64,000 nucleotides of DNA from Zhengitettix transpicula (GCA_037074705.1 CM073591.1:177717432-177781431); one strand, 5' to 3'. Shown: positions 22,346-35,547, counted from the stretch's first letter. Notes: a model not told the origin generated them from the letters alone. Made by a program: numbers and translations.

Positions 22346-23984
22346 CTTGAAGCAATAATCAACCAAATACAGATTGTTTTTAAATAAACCTTATTAGTCC
22401 TAATATTTTGGGCCCGAAAGGTTTTGAAATTTGCCTTTGTCATCTTCAAAAATTCGTTGTTCCTAAAATTTATTTTAATATTGTGTTTCCCTTCGATATT
22501 TTCCATGTTCTGTACTTTTATTTTATGCAAGTCCAGTAAGTTGTTGTATACAGACTGTACGGTCTTAATTTAAACTCATGTCAACATTTTTATACTGTAA
22601 CCATTGTCAAAATTTATCCAAACCTGATGTGTTTCATGCTCAAATTTATGCTCTTAATTATCTTTATAATTGAGACTGATTAACAATCTTTGGGGTTCAA
22701 AATATTAATAAGTGTAATCAAATATCAGCCAGAAAAAAAGATATGGAGAATAAAATGAAACTTATATAATTATACAAAACGTTTTGATCCCGATGAGGAA
22801 TATAAGGACAAAAGTAATAATTCCCAGATATAACAGCAATACAAAGCTAATGACAAGGAAAATAAAAAATATATTATTAGAATTCTGTTACATCAATTAA
22901 AACTAAATAACAAAGATGAACCATTAAAATAAAAATATTTAGAGATTAATTTTTTAATTAGAGATTTATGAACTTAAATAATCTACATTAGTTTTAACAT
23001 TGGGTGAAGGTGCATCGTGCTTAAACTAATCTAATTTAATAATTACTATTTATGCCTTAAATAAGGAAAATGTCCCATTTGATTGTATATATACTGTTCA
23101 GTAGGTGATTAGAACTGACTGACAGTTTGCATCATGAAAGCTTAGCGTTATTTTCTTTCCCCTATATTTTTTATTATTTGGTTTGGCACATCCAGTTTAA
23201 TTTCCTTTTGGTCGACTAATGCTATTTATACAGACGTAAATGAAAAACTTGTACTTATTTATTGTTATACGGCGATAGAAAGAACATTTAAAATTGGTAG
23301 AATAGTCGGATAAAATCAGAAAAGCCAATTCGCTGCGGTATTTTCAGTGCTTCAACGCCAACTGTTTGTAGGATTAGTAGAAATTCCTTTGAAGCGAGAT
23401 ACATTTACCATGCCCAGGCTGTAGCCATATTCGCATCGACGATCTCTAATTAACGCGTCCGCAGAGTGCTATGTGCATACAGTCATACATCTGAGCAATT
23501 ACACAGATGATGACTTTCCAGAGATGCTATTTCATGCATGGCTTATGCCAGCACAATTATTGGAAAGATCTGCAGACAAAGCTCAACTCATAATTCTGAC
23601 TTGGAAAAAAATATAACACTTCAAATGTCTACAATTTAATATACAGACTACAAAACATATTCGCTTTATGAACCTATAGAATAATTCTAAGACAAAATAA
23701 ATTGGTTTATAAAATTTTTTAAAAAAGTAATTATTAATGGTGACTGCCAGGAACACTATTTTCTCTTTAGCCGTCCAAATATCTTACTAAGGCCGTCTAC
23801 GTTGTAATGATTGCTAGTTGATTTATGTTTATAAATTTAATAAAATATAATTTTTAAAATTGATGTTATTTTAACAATAAAATTAACGTAATTATTTAAC
23901 GAACGAGACTCTTGTACCGCTTTCAACAACTTTAGCTAAGTAATAAGAAAGATAGTTAAATACCGTCAAAATAAGTGATAATTT
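22346..23984. other. Unassigned AT-rich intron sequence
   Basis: No gene, RNA or repeat recognised over 1.6 kb. Confidence 0.4.
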
Positions 23985-24075
23985 CAATACCACACAACGT
24001 TTCTGGGACCCTTGTCTCTTTCTTCAGGTGCTAAGAAGTGCCTAGAACGACATAACTGTACTGGTTGACAAAACT
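23985..24075 (-). repeat. Penelope-like terminal repeat, second family, copy 1
   Basis: On the minus strand it reads CACCTGAAGAAAGAGACAAGG, here split as CACCTGAAGAAAG and AGACAAGGGTCCC, followed by CAGAAACGTTGTGTGGTATT. The same string, with changes, occurs at 48395-48490 (plus) and 50955-51050 (minus). Confidence 0.6.
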
Positions 24076-24199
24076 CAAAAGTTAGTTTAATTTCATCTTT
24101 AGCTCAGTATGGGACACATAAAAATTTCTCAGGGTGTTTATGAGCCGTGTATTAGAGTAATTTAATACTTTGTTCACTGTTAATTCTTGGTTCTAGAAC

Positions 24200-24665
24200 C
24201 TGGCGGACATTCTCGTTCAGCTGATGCACAGGCAAGAGGCTGTTCGGATAAGTCATGACGTCAGTTGGTGCTCTTCCTCAAGGAACTTCTCCTCGATCCC
24301 TTTTGTCCTCAAAATCAATTCTAAACTCGTCTTATAATTGAGTTGAACACTACTCATCCAGTTCTGCACATCCACACGCTTTGCCCGGATCACGATTTTC
24401 GCCCCGTCTATTGGAGCGTCTCCCTATGCGACCTCCATAACTTCAGGTATCACTTCATTGGCGGAGAAGTCGTAGGTTCGGAATAAATTATAGAAATGTC
24501 TGACGAGTTCGGCGAACTTTGTTTACGAAATTTGGTGCCCCTCTGACTTCTTGCCAAGTTCTAATCACTGAATCTGTTGTTTCAATCACGTTCTGGGCCG
24601 CATTCACCGAATCTGTCCTCTTGAAGATCCGATCCCGTCTCAGACAATGTAAATGCAATTAAAAT
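24200..24665 (-). pseudogene. Unrecognised decayed coding fragment
   Basis: A GC-richer island in AT-rich DNA. The minus strand holds a protein-like reading with one frameshift and one in-frame stop: LRRDRIFKRTDSVNAAQNVI, then TTDSVIRTWQEVRGAPNFVN; after the frame change FAELVRHFYNLFRTYDFSAN, then EVIPEV; after the TAG GDAPIDGAKIVIRAKRVDVQ and NYKTSLELILRTKGIEEKFL, ending EEEHQLTS. Codon texture and charged-helix pattern look truly coding. I do not recognise the family. It lies between a Penelope-like end (left) and TGTAAT element E5 (right, same strand), so it could be a retroelement gag-like or other captured gene. Confidence 0.55.
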
Positions 24666-24784
24666 TGATAAATATATTTATTTTTACATTATGATCGAAA
24701 ATAAATCGTGAATTAAATTGCGCGAGTTACAAATCGGTGCACTAATTTATATCTATGTGTCTGTTAATATATATATACATATAT

Positions 24785-25849
24785 TATAGTAATTACTAAT
24801 ATCAAATGACAATAAGTCCCACGTTAGAGCAAAAATTTGTGGTAATCTCAAAATAAAGTTAATTAATTTGTAATAATCACAAATGAATTAAAATTAAAGC
24901 CTCACATTAATGCGTCAATTTGTAGTAATTTAAATATTAAAATAATAGGATGTTATAATAAGAATCAAGATTTTAAAATAAACAAACAAATTAATTTATT
25001 AATGCACAAACAAGTAAATTCACACGAGCTATTTAGGCAAATAAATTTTAATTTACATTATAAATTGATCTTTTACAATAAAATGACTATATCTCAGGGT
25101 CGTTTACTGGGCCTTTAATAAAGAAAATACTTGTAACAATGAAATTTTATGAGGCTATCATGGACTTAATTCATCAATAGATTTATTACAATGCAAAACA
25201 TACTATATGAACTTTAAATTCTGAACGAAATTCGAAATCTCACGACAGTATCTTTACTTATGAGTTTACAAATAGTAATTCGGTGGAAATTTACCTTACT
25301 GTTTCTCGTACTCAAGGAAATTGTCTTGTTCGTACACACACACACACACTTATCGCACTTCATAGACAGGCCATTTTATCCACTGACTCTAATTAACACT
25401 TTTAGTCTTGCAAAAGTTGTTCACTGTTCATTGACAAAATCCTATCAGCTCGTTCCGAAGATTATTAACTGCTGGAAGCAGTTACCTCTGCTCCCAAAAT
25501 CTAAGAAAGTGTTGTAAATCGAGAACATAATGATTTAGACTCAACACACTGAATATTTAGCGTTGAATATTACGTGGTTATCTCACAGACTGCCACTTGT
25601 AAAATGTTCTAACTGATTTAGCTGTTGTTACATGTATCCAGACACTTGCTGGATTTTATACTTTTCGTCTCTCCTTTTCTATATTCCCGAGAAGACTGGC
25701 GCACACACCGCGTCTAGCAAACCAACAACTACAATACCAGCAAGCATTGCATTCTTGCCACATTCTTGTATACGACATGTGTGTTTTTATGCCGACGATA
25801 ATGCGAGTCCATAATTTTGTTTATTAATTATTTACTTTTAATTACCACA
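24785..25849 (-). mobile_element. TGTAAT element E5 (TGTGG subtype)
   Basis: Right end TTAATTACCACA, left end TATAGTAATTACTAAT, matching the inverted-repeat ends TGTGGTAATTA/TAATTACCACA of E9. The core appears as TCAGGGTCGTTTACTGGGCC at about 25095. Two copies of the 3' module are at 24815 and 24900 (CCTCACATTAATGCGTCAAT). Very similar to E9 along its length, including a CACACACAC tract and CAGGCCATTTT. TA repeats flank it on both sides. Confidence 0.88.
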
Positions 25850-28029
25850 ATATATATATATATATATATAAAACAATTGCATAACCATATAAATGTATGG
25901 ATTAATGTTTAAAACGTCCAGATGGGAGAAGATTTGACTTTAAAGCTCTTCCTCGTACCGTCGAATCAAATTCGTGCTACGTTGTCGCATATTATTGCTG
26001 ACGCAGCTTCCGTTTATCTGTGCATTTATTTGTCGTAAATAGCTGTGTGAAAGTCTGTACATTAATCTGAACTGAAGATGTGTAGGATACCTTCAGTTTT
26101 CGCCTCAGTTCCGACAATTTTTTTCTCAGTTCTCCCGCCTCTTTCGACAGGTTTAGTTCACTGACATCAGGAGTTCTCTGGTCCACCAAAAACATCAATT
26201 TCACGAAATACCACAGACTCCGAAAATATACATCATTAGCTTTGATTCATTTACTTTCTTTTACTGTCTTCAAACGGGTCGTAGCTTATTTATTTTATTC
26301 ACTACACTGTCACGTGTTGCATCTGGTTCGAGAGATTTCTGTTTTTCAATTAAAACATCGTAGGCTTCAGTTTTTTTAACAAGATACGCATGCGGTATCC
26401 CAAAGCTCGGGAAAGGAGCGGTATTCGTCGATAAATGCTAAAAGAAAATCTGTTTTTGAGACTTAAGTCATCGTATAGGCACAAAAACAGGACTGGAACT
26501 GAACTAAATGTACGATTATCTGCATACACTGCGCAGGTTGTCATTACAAAAGATGATCCGAACGCGCAGACGTTTTATGTGCGTGAAAAACTGTCTAAAC
26601 TGCACAGTTTATCGCTTAGAGATGACGTCACAGTGATAAACTGCGCAGATAAACAGAAATTAAACCCATAAGGACTTGTTGTCATTCTTTATTGACGATG
26701 TGGCAACATTTGTCTAATTTTCTGCATTCAATCGCTGACAGCCAAAACGGATCACATTTGAAAACCATTATTGTGTCGAATAATTAGAGTAATTTGTGTC
26801 AGTCGTAATGACATTTAAACCCAAATATACTCGAATAAAACATTGTAGAATCTTCGAGAAATCTGTGTATTGTTGACATACAAGACGATGTAATTGAAGA
26901 GTTATCTTGCCAAAAAAGATTACAGGATAAAACAGATACCGCACTCCTCAAAGAATTATTTAGACTTAAGGCCTTTCACTTCCCAGACTCGTTGTACCGA
27001 TCGCAGCAACAAGACACAGGAGCAGAAAACATATTCTTCATAATAGGGTTTTGAGCGACATTACCCTGTACATAGTTTCTACTCTTTTCCTGTCTAATAT
27101 ATGATTGAAATAAATAAATGTCCAGGTAATCAGATAGTTTTACATGTAGATATTTAGTTACAATATTTAGTTGGTCGTGATTGCAGTTTTAACGTGATAT
27201 CAAAACAGTTGACCCATCCACAAATCTTTAGCCGCTGTCAGGAAATAAGGCGGCTGAAGCCATTTGGGATGGATCTAAATAACGCTTGATCAGTGCAACA
27301 AAGAGCTATGAAGACACCCGGCTAATTCCCTGACCGCGACGACTATGCTCCTGATAAATTATTTAAAAGTGTTACTCAAATGGATATGAATATATAACAT
27401 TTATATTGATAAATATGGAGTACGTACAGGTGGCCGCTTAATCGACTATGGGACCAACCTCTCACCAATGTGTATATGTAAAGTGTTGGATTAAACGGTA
27501 ATAGATGACGAAAGAATATTTATTTTCGATTTAATAGGTGTGGAATCACTTGTGACATGGCTTTTTCAGCCAGACACGAGTTTTTTTGAAATTTGTAAAA
27601 TAACTTATTTTGAAAAAACAAATCGAGGATCAAAGACGATAGTAATAAGTGCAGTTTATCTGATCGGGAACTTATCTTTGCCAGCGGGCGCTGGTTTTTA
27701 ACAATTTCGATTTGTTAATTATATATCAGTAACCCCACGTACTTTTGACACAGTTTGGAAAAGTACTATTAGTTGGTTGCGATAAAACTGAGTGAATATA
27801 ATTTGTGACTAAAATATTATATTGTTCACAGGTATGGAGAATTACTGCTGACGGGTTGCTATCTGTGAGAGGAAAAGACAATCGTACAGGATGAGGGAAG
27901 AAGCATTTGAAGAGAAAAATGATAATAATCATAAATGATTGAAAACAGTTCACAGGGAGTCATAAGTATTGAGACGAATTTTACAAAGAGAATATATTGA
28001 ATACTCATTCAGTATACGCATATTGTATT
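25850..28029. other. Unassigned intron sequence
   Basis: Starts with a TA tract. No gene or repeat recognised over 2.2 kb; open frames here (for example 26435-26671) have no domain features. Confidence 0.4.
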
Positions 28030-28583
28030 GTAATAAAAGGATAAATCAATTTTTTCTGTATGTTTATCAGATTCTGTTAAAAGACCAAATTTTAATAAAT
28101 ATTTGACTTGTTCTTTAGTATAAACGTATACCAAGTATAATGTTAGGAAATTATTAAATATTCATTAATTAACTGTTCGTTGAAATGAAATTTGTTTTTC
28201 TTTCATGTTAAATATAGGTATATCCTACATCTTGGGAAAGAATATTCGCCAGCTGATGACGTCAGAGTGACGTCAGTTAAATCTAGAGTACTATAATATC
28301 AGGGTATCGTAAAAAACAAATATAAACAATTATAAGTGGTAATTATGTTTCTTTTAAGCGTTGTGAATACAGATATATTTCCACTTATATCTTGAGACTA
28401 TAAGAGTATAGCTTCTTATTCTGTAAAAGATGCATAACATTGTAATGTCTGATAAATTTGTCGGGTAGTTATTTATCTGAAGTTGTGACTAAATAAAAAG
28501 ATGTCGTAAGTCGATATATTGTTTTAAATAATTGAGTTGATATTATTCTCGAGATAGGCATTAATTATTATTTATTAACCACA
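28030..28583 (+). mobile_element. Probable LTR of a retrotransposon
   Basis: Starts with TGTAATAAAAGG and ends TATTAACCACA, followed directly by ATAAATAATTGGTGCAACC and AACGTGAGG, a primer-binding-site-like string related to the module in the TGTAAT elements. The start is less certain than the end. It differs from the TGTAAT elements inside. A leader and a gag-like frame follow, so this is the best candidate for the 5' LTR of a once coding-competent relative. Confidence 0.5.
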
Positions 28584-28941
28584 ATAAATAATTGGTGCAA
28601 CCAACGTGAGGTACGAAATAATTTAGGAGAATAGCAAGTGCTGTATAGAAAAATATAAATGTTGAAGGATAGCAAAGCTGACAGAATTTGACACAAAGAA
28701 TTCACATTAATTAGCAATAATATATGTATAGAACAATTTGAAGTAAAGAGGGAGGTCGGAGAAGTAAATATATACGTTATTAAGAGGTTTACGAAGAGTA
28801 GGAAACAAAATGGTCGAGTTGGAAGTAGAGAAGAGGGGTGGAGAGACGAGTAAATCAGCAGAGGAAGAAGAGGAATACATACAAACTTAGGAATTGAAGA
28901 ACAAACAGAGACAGTGGAAAGTGAAGGAGAAAACGTAAATC

Positions 28942-29217
28942 ATGTTTGAACGGATGCTATCATTGTTGAAACAAATGAATAATAAAATTGTCAAAGAATT
29001 TTATCATATAAAGCAAGAGTTGAGAAGTATTAAAAAAGAGTTGAAAGGAGAAATAAAAGATTTGAATTTAAAATTAGGACAGTTGGTGGAGGAAATACAG
29101 GAAACAAAAATCAGATTGGAAAGTAATTGTAAAAACGAACTTATTAAGATTGTAAACCATCCAAAAAAATTCTCTTTGCTCTTAAAATTGATGGACAGGC
29201 GTGAGTATTTAACGTAA
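28942..29217 (+). pseudogene. Gag-like coiled-coil fragment after an LTR leader
   Basis: A 91-residue frame starting MFERMLSLLKQMNNKIVKEF and continuing with heptad-like KQELRSIKKELKGEIKDLN and LGQLVEEIQETKIRLE. The strongly helical, Lys/Glu-rich N-terminus about 360 bp after a PBS-like site is the usual layout of the start of a gag gene. The frame stops at 29217 and no protease, reverse transcriptase or integrase follows, so the element is truncated or rearranged. The family call is inference from position. Confidence 0.45.
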
Positions 29218-32200
29218 TCACGCTAGAAGTTACCTCTGTCTTACAATGAAGAAGTAACATTGCCCCGCTGAGAATGCAATTATTATTCGCCATGTTTTCC
29301 CGAAAGTATTGCATAAAAAACTAATAAACATTTGGCAGCATTAAAACTAACGGGATATATATTTTCGGATAATGAAGTAATTTGTAAGTGCATATAAACT
29401 AGCATGAAAGTGTGCAATTTTATGGCAGGTCGGTTCGTGAGGCTTCGCGGCTGACGGAGTACTTTGTGGAGGGGGGTGGGGGGGTGGATTATGCTTTCCG
29501 CATCCAAATACCGCAATTTGCCGATGTCGCAACTCTTCTAGAAAGCGTGTTCCACGTAAAATACAGGCTGCTTAAGGGTCTCCAGGTGCGAGCAATGTTA
29601 TATATCGACCGGGAAACGGATTAACTTTGTGGAGAATCTCAAGTTTTACAAGTAGTTTTTTTGTGCCACCAACGCTATTGGAAAAATATATCTACCAATT
29701 ATTTGCCATATTCGTAGATTTCGTAAGTAAACCATAAACACATTCATTATAAATTAGATTTGTTTGAGACATAATCCCTTCAAGTGTAAACAAGGTCAGC
29801 CAACAATGCGTCGTGTTGCATCTCCAAAAATTAACTTAAAATTATTCCAATTAACGCTTGAAGGATAATAGAATGGTACATTTCCTGTACGTGGTCGGGG
29901 ATGTTTTGGACGTGGGCAACGTCTTCCTGGGTTGAAAGAAATAATTAAAACACATTTTACGATGCATGTTCGTCTCGAGCATTTGGCCTGTGTTGTGCAA
30001 GTTCAGCAGCATTCAACCAACTGTGTGACGCCTAAATAACAACCCAAGTGAATGTAAATTCTAACTATATCAAAGTATGCTGAAATTAAAAGTGAAAGTT
30101 AGCGTAGTACTTGCCGTAAACCATAAAAATAATTATTTCAATTATATTCATACAAAACTACAGAGCGCACAATAAAACAAAACACTGTTGAATCGATCAG
30201 AGCCGTGTCGTGCTATGATTCAGAGAGGCACAGGAATGGGACAGCTAAAAATTTGAGTTATTCAATAATTAAAAATCTTTACGCAACGCTGCATAAGTAC
30301 AATTTGACAAACAAAACTTAAAAATCTGTTACTATTTACTATTAAAACTACATTGGCTGTCACTCTATATTCCGCGTTCATTATTAACGAATTAAAAGAG
30401 TAAAACTGTAGTATATTGGAGTAGTTGATAGAATTATTGTTATTAGTTTGTATTATCAAAATAAAAAAATATTCGTACAATTTTATAAGTTTTTAAAATC
30501 ATAATGGAAGTTGTTTTTAAGAAGAAACAATTAAAATGTGGCATTACGAAGACTTGTGAAAATATACCGCCAATGGCCAACACCTTCAACTACGCTGGTA
30601 CCTCTCAGCCATGCCGACTAATAATTACCATTTTATGCAGTACAATTAAACCAGAAGAATTACACAACCCACTACATACCGATCAAGGCAGCTAACCAAT
30701 AAATCTTACGCGAAGATGAATGGCAAATATCAACAAAGAGCTAACAAAAAATGCAAGTTCGGAAATTATAACAAAAAATCACAAAAAAAAAACAGAAACG
30801 GAAAATTACTGGCTGGAAAACCAATCTTAAACAACATATGGAGTATTTCAACATATGGAGTATTTCAAATTTCCTATTATGGCAATAAAAATGTGAACTG
30901 GGTCGCAGAAATTTGATTGGAAGTTTCATGTTTCGTTCAGGTATAAATTTCGAAATCTACTAATCCGTGTTGTAAAAGGGGGAGGTGCTCGTGATTTGAC
31001 GCAATAATTATGAAATTTGGGATGTTTAATTTGGTTATATTAAGGATTATATATTTAATATGGCTTAATTAATATTTAATTAAAATAAAAAATCAACAAT
31101 TTACTAATACTGAGTTAATGAAAAAGTGGGTCAATTTAAATGAAAGAATATTCCATTTTTCTATCAACATTAAACATTTATTGGATAAAAGGTGGAATTG
31201 ATATCTGCTTAATTTTTCGGAGGCATGAACACTGAATCTCTGGGAATTATAGTGGGCAAAAATTCGAAGACATACGGGATTACCTATGGCTTGAACGCAT
31301 TAAACCCTATGACCATGATTGAGAAACGTAGCCATTTTGTACATCAGCATGATGCTGTAAATCCTTTCGCATGTTCAGGCGGCCGTCTGAGGTTGGACGT
31401 TGTTGGTGCGATGATTCCTTCGTTGCCTCATTAAGTGCTGCGCAGTCCTCTAAGTCAAGACGCTGCACGGGGGAGAAATATGGTGACTTAATAATCCGTA
31501 TGCCTCTTTAAGCGAAGTCTTTTTTCCATGGACGGAGATCTCCTTTGCTCTACCCGCATCCATGATCTCAAAGTGGGAAGATGATACTTAATTTTCTCGT
31601 CTTACGCTTTTGTTCCGTCGTCCAGTAGCTGCGGGTGTCCTGTCCGGAGACGGTCGTAATGGCGTTTCGGAACTAATTATTTCCTTGGTGGCTTTATAAT
31701 ATTTTCAACTTTATAATATTTTCAACGGAGGAGTCCTAACACGTGCTATATATAACTTTTAGCCTGTTCTGTTGATCTTCCTTAAGTAACCTTCCCCCGC
31801 TTCATATGGCCTAAATATGATTGCAGATGGTCTGTAACCATAATTTGGTCTAGAAAAATTTAACAATAGTATATTTCCTAGGATGACGTTCAAGTCGAAA
31901 GCTATTGTCAAGAGGGAGGAATTTATTAAATCGCTTAAATGGGGAGAAATTTATAGTAATAGAATGGTTCCCTAGAATTATGAAGGACTGCCACATAAAG
32001 AGTCGTAGAAGTTGAGCAAGTGGAGATGTAATAATTCGGTGCAGTTATTTATTCCAGAAAGACAAGTTGGAAGTAATATGAGAAATACGAGATGAAACTG
32101 TAAGTTTTAAAAGTATGAGTTGCGGTAATGAGGTCAGTTGGTTACTGGATAGAAGTAAGAAAATATAAAGTAAAAATCTGAATTGTTTATGACGCATCAA

Positions 32201-32667
32201 AACGGATTTATACCTCTGTACTTGAAGAGTTTTAACGCATTCAGGCATTTCTGATTTGACATTAGTAAGCAAATCCAGCGTTTCTGTGAGCAGCGGGAGA
32301 CTTTTACTTACTTCGAGGTGTGATGACGTTGGTCAACTGATACAATGTTATCTGTGAAATTATATAAAATTTATATAGCGCACTTTCTTTAATCCATTAT
32401 TTTCGCGCGGTTTATTTAAAGTTAATTTGTTGTAATGGAAATTATGGAAATACATTTATAATTTTATCTTTGGGTAAAGGTAGAAAATTCAGGAAGGGAT
32501 TTTCGCGCGGCCATAAGTAGCTTAGAAACAACTGGTAGCTAGCTGAGGTTTTTTCCCGGTAAGGAACCCTTCAGGTAGAATTATCGGCACTTTTTTCCCT
32601 CAGCCCTACGCTCTTCATTCTGTATCTCTCACAAGCTATCTCCGTCAATGACGGTATTAAAGGGTAT
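29218..32667. other. Unassigned intron sequence
   Basis: Largely AT-rich. GC-richer islands at 29410-29620, 29880-30020 and 31440-31670 were read on both strands; none gave a domain or RNA signature I trust. A 14-base G-rich run is at 29470-29485. Confidence 0.35.
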
Positions 32668-32842
32668 TATGCAAACACCTACCCGATTCAGGTTTTTCTA
32701 AGGTTTTCCCTGCATTTCTTTAGGCGAATGCCGGGTAGGATCCTTAAAATATAGCCCGGGGGCCATAGTTAACCCTTGGCTACCTTCCTCTACCCTTTCG
32801 CATCCCCCCTTTCAAATCCCTTCCTATGGTATTAAAGAGGCA
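32668..32842 (+). repeat. Repeat A fragment A8a
   Basis: A piece from the CAGGTTTTTCTAAGGTTTTC block to CAAATCCCTTCCTATGG and GTATTAAAG, without the poly(A) end. It runs straight into the hairpin units of A8b, a head-to-tail pair. Confidence 0.9.
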
Positions 32843-33395
32843 CGAGAGGATTCTCTCGCAGGTAACCTGCGAGGGATTTTCTCTTGCAGGCAGAACCTTT
32901 TAGGAGAGATACGAAGAGGCTACCTTTGGGTATGCCTTTTCCTCTCCGTTTTTGAACTAAGGTTCCCACAAGCCGAGACACCTCGGCCTGTTTTCAGAGG
33001 TGTATGTTCCGGGGTCGCAGACCTTGGGCATACGGTAAGAGTTGTTCGCTATTCCCATTGGAATAGTCGGCCAGCTGCCTCCTAAACTGGTCGAGGCACG
33101 GAGAAGGGAATGCTGCGTCCCCACAGCAAACTCCTCTCCCGCTATCGGAAGGGCGTGGGACAAGTACCCAATGCCCGACCTACCTGATGCAGGTTTTTCT
33201 AGGGTTTTACCTGCATTTCTTTAGGCGAATGCCAGGTAGGATCCTTAAAATATAGTCCGGGGGCCCTAGTTAACTCTTGGCTACCTTCCTCTACCCTTCC
33301 GCATCCCCCCTTTCAAATCCCTTCCTATGCTATTAAAGTGGAATTGCCCAAAGTGGATTACCCTCATGTAGCCTGTTGCCCTAAAAAAACAAAAA
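32843..33395 (+). repeat. Repeat A copy A8b, sense orientation
   Basis: A near complete sense-strand copy: two hairpin units (32848-32890), TTTTTGAACTAAGGTTCCC, GGTGTATGTTCCGGGGTCGC, all internal blocks, then ATGTAGCCTGTTGCCCTAAA and an A-rich tail at 33383-33401. It shows the poly(A) tail directly and so sets the element orientation. Confidence 0.93.
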
Positions 33396-33401
33396 AAACA
33401 C

Positions 33402-33944
33402 AAGTTCCCAATCCTTGTGTTCCAAGTTAGTTTACTAACAACACGTGCAGATAGGGTGTAGGAAGAGGTAGACCCTCATGCTTGGTCGTGCGTGCTTTCA
33501 ACAACCTGAAGGGCCTTTGCCCCCCCCCCCCCAAAAAAAAATAGTATAGCTAGCTCACGGTTCCCGGAAATCCACAGGAATGTGACGTTAGACTGACGCG
33601 CCCCCGTAGCGAATAGAGAAGTCTGTTACTATTTAGGAAGATTCTATCAATAAAAGGGTAGTTTTGTAAAATGAGAGGGGATGTAACGAGTTTCGAGAAG
33701 AGAGTAGAAAGGCAATGGATGTTTGACTGGAGGCCGGTGGTCACATTTTGCTGAGGAGGGTCGCCAACCTGAGAGCGGCCCCAACACGTGGCGGGTGATT
33801 CCAACACCGCTGCAACTTCTGAGGCAGTAGATCTCTCTCAAACGGTAAGCTGTTCGGGATTATTTTCTGGAGTATTTGCGTTTAAATGTTAGGGTATTTC
33901 AAGTTTTACTTAAACACGGGGAACCTGAAGTGGAGTTCATGTTA
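33402..33944. other. Unassigned sequence with a C/A homopolymer junction
   Basis: About 12 C followed by 9 A at 33521-33541. A GC-richer minus-strand frame at 33647-33841 has no family features. Nothing else recognised. Confidence 0.35.
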
Positions 33945-34220
33945 TAGCAAACCGGTAGCATTTATTATTCATTATGCATTTGATCTTGTAGATCACAGCA
34001 TACTTCTCCAAAAATTAGAATTTTATTGGAGCAGAGGCAACGCTTTGGCACTCTTTGAATCATACCTCAACAATCGTAAACATAAGGTAGCCTTAAAAAA
34101 CAAAGCTGGTGATATTTACTTCCCAGAATGGGAAGACATTTCTTGTGGCGTGCCTCAGGGACCAATATTAGGTCCACTGCTTTTTATTTTGTATATTAAT
34201 GATCTTCCAGAAGGTAACTA
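33945..34220 (+). pseudogene. LINE reverse transcriptase fragment (Jockey/CR1-like)
   Basis: The frame contains FDLVDHSILLQKLEFYW, matching reverse transcriptase motif A with its catalytic Asp, then LFESYLNNRKHKV and finally SCGVPQGPILGPLLFILYIN, the B motif, and DLP. The order and spacing are those of non-LTR retrotransposons of the Jockey/CR1 group. The YADD motif that should follow is absent because the frame stops at 34221. The upstream finger region is also missing. Confidence 0.85.
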
Positions 34221-34681
34221 ATTTTACTTCCATAAAAATGATTTAGGAACTTGAGAGTTCTAGTTTCCGTTATTAAATTAAAGTGAGTAAATTAATTACA
34301 CATTCAATACGGACTGAGGTACACAGAAAACACAGTTTAAGTATTTTTTTCGGAAGATAGCCAGAGACACAAAAATTAGTTTTACTGATAAAGACATTTA
34401 AATCTATGGAACCTGTTTTAACGAAACGTTTGAATAACGAAGTAGCGTGTCTTAGGTCCAAGGGACCTACCGCGACCACGCAGTATTTTTCTCGTCATTG
34501 CAGCACTAGTACGGAGTGATAATATACTTCCTTTTCATAAAAACCGCAGAAGATTATTCAATTTTAGTGTCAAATATTTCTCTTTTGATACTTAAACTTT
34601 TTATTGTCATAAATGGATATTATATTTCTGGTTTTTATTACAACTGTCCGTTTTTCTGTTTGTGAACATGAGTAAAAATAT
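34221..34681. other. Unassigned AT-rich sequence
   Basis: No feature recognised between the LINE fragment and element E6. Confidence 0.4.
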
Positions 34682-35547
34682 TGTAATAAACAGATTAAAA
34701 AGGCGTCTAAATAATTAAAAAGAATGTTAAGGGAAACAATTAATCAAATTTATTAAATGAAGTTACATACAATAATATTTGGCACAATAATATTTGGAAT
34801 CTCAGGGTCTTTACTGGGTTTGATAAATGGGTGAATTGAATTTACGATAATTTATAATTACATTTAGCCTTTATTGAAGTTAATTCGTCTAAACCTCGAC
34901 GAATTTTGTTGCGGATGACAATAAGATTACAGATTGAATTTAAATTAACTAACAAAACAATTAAAGAAAAGAAATAATTGAAGAACGATCTGACGTATCT
35001 TAAAGAAATGGTTTACAAATAAATTTTAGAGTTTTTTACTTACGGCCAACCAGGTCTCAATTTTGGGGTTTTCTGTGCACACGTTTTTGGGGATATCACT
35101 GAATTTAAATTGGTTACAAAACACTGTCGAAACTTTAGGTTCTCTCAGCTGGAAAAGGCTACTCCTTCCGAATTAATGGTCAGTCAGATTATTACCAACT
35201 TTCTCTCGATGACATTGGTGACGGTCTCTTTACTTATTGAGTATTTACTGCGGCATGACTTATTAGGTTACTGTTTGTAGTAGACAAACCACTGAGTGAA
35301 AACCTTTTACTTGGTTTCACCCTGCAGCGTATCTAGATGGATATCTGCCCGCATCTGACTTCCAACTAAACTCTTTCGCTTCTCCCCGTTGACTGCTGTT
35401 CGTCTCGTAGATTTTTGAATGCGTACGTCTTAACAATGTACTCTTTGTGTCGCGTGCCGCCTGTGTTGCGGTGTATGCTTTATATTACTCTAATAATGAG
35501 TCCTTTACTTTGCAATTATAACAATGGATTAATTACTAATTACTACA
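34682..35547 (-). mobile_element. TGTAAT element E6
   Basis: Reverse copy: left end TGTAATAAACAG, right end TAATTACTACA. The core is read as TCAGGGTCTTTACTGGGTTT (about 34803). It contains CGTCTAAACCTCGACGAATT, shared in sense with E4. ATAT lies on both sides (34678-34681; 35548-35551), consistent with but not proof of a 4 bp duplication. At 866 bp it is shorter than the others and lacks the standard 5' block. Confidence 0.8.

Noticed and set aside
29880..30020. GC-richer patch resembling a transposase helix-turn-helix on the minus strand
   Set aside because: Only a loose Arg/Pro-rich similarity in a broken frame; not enough to name a family.
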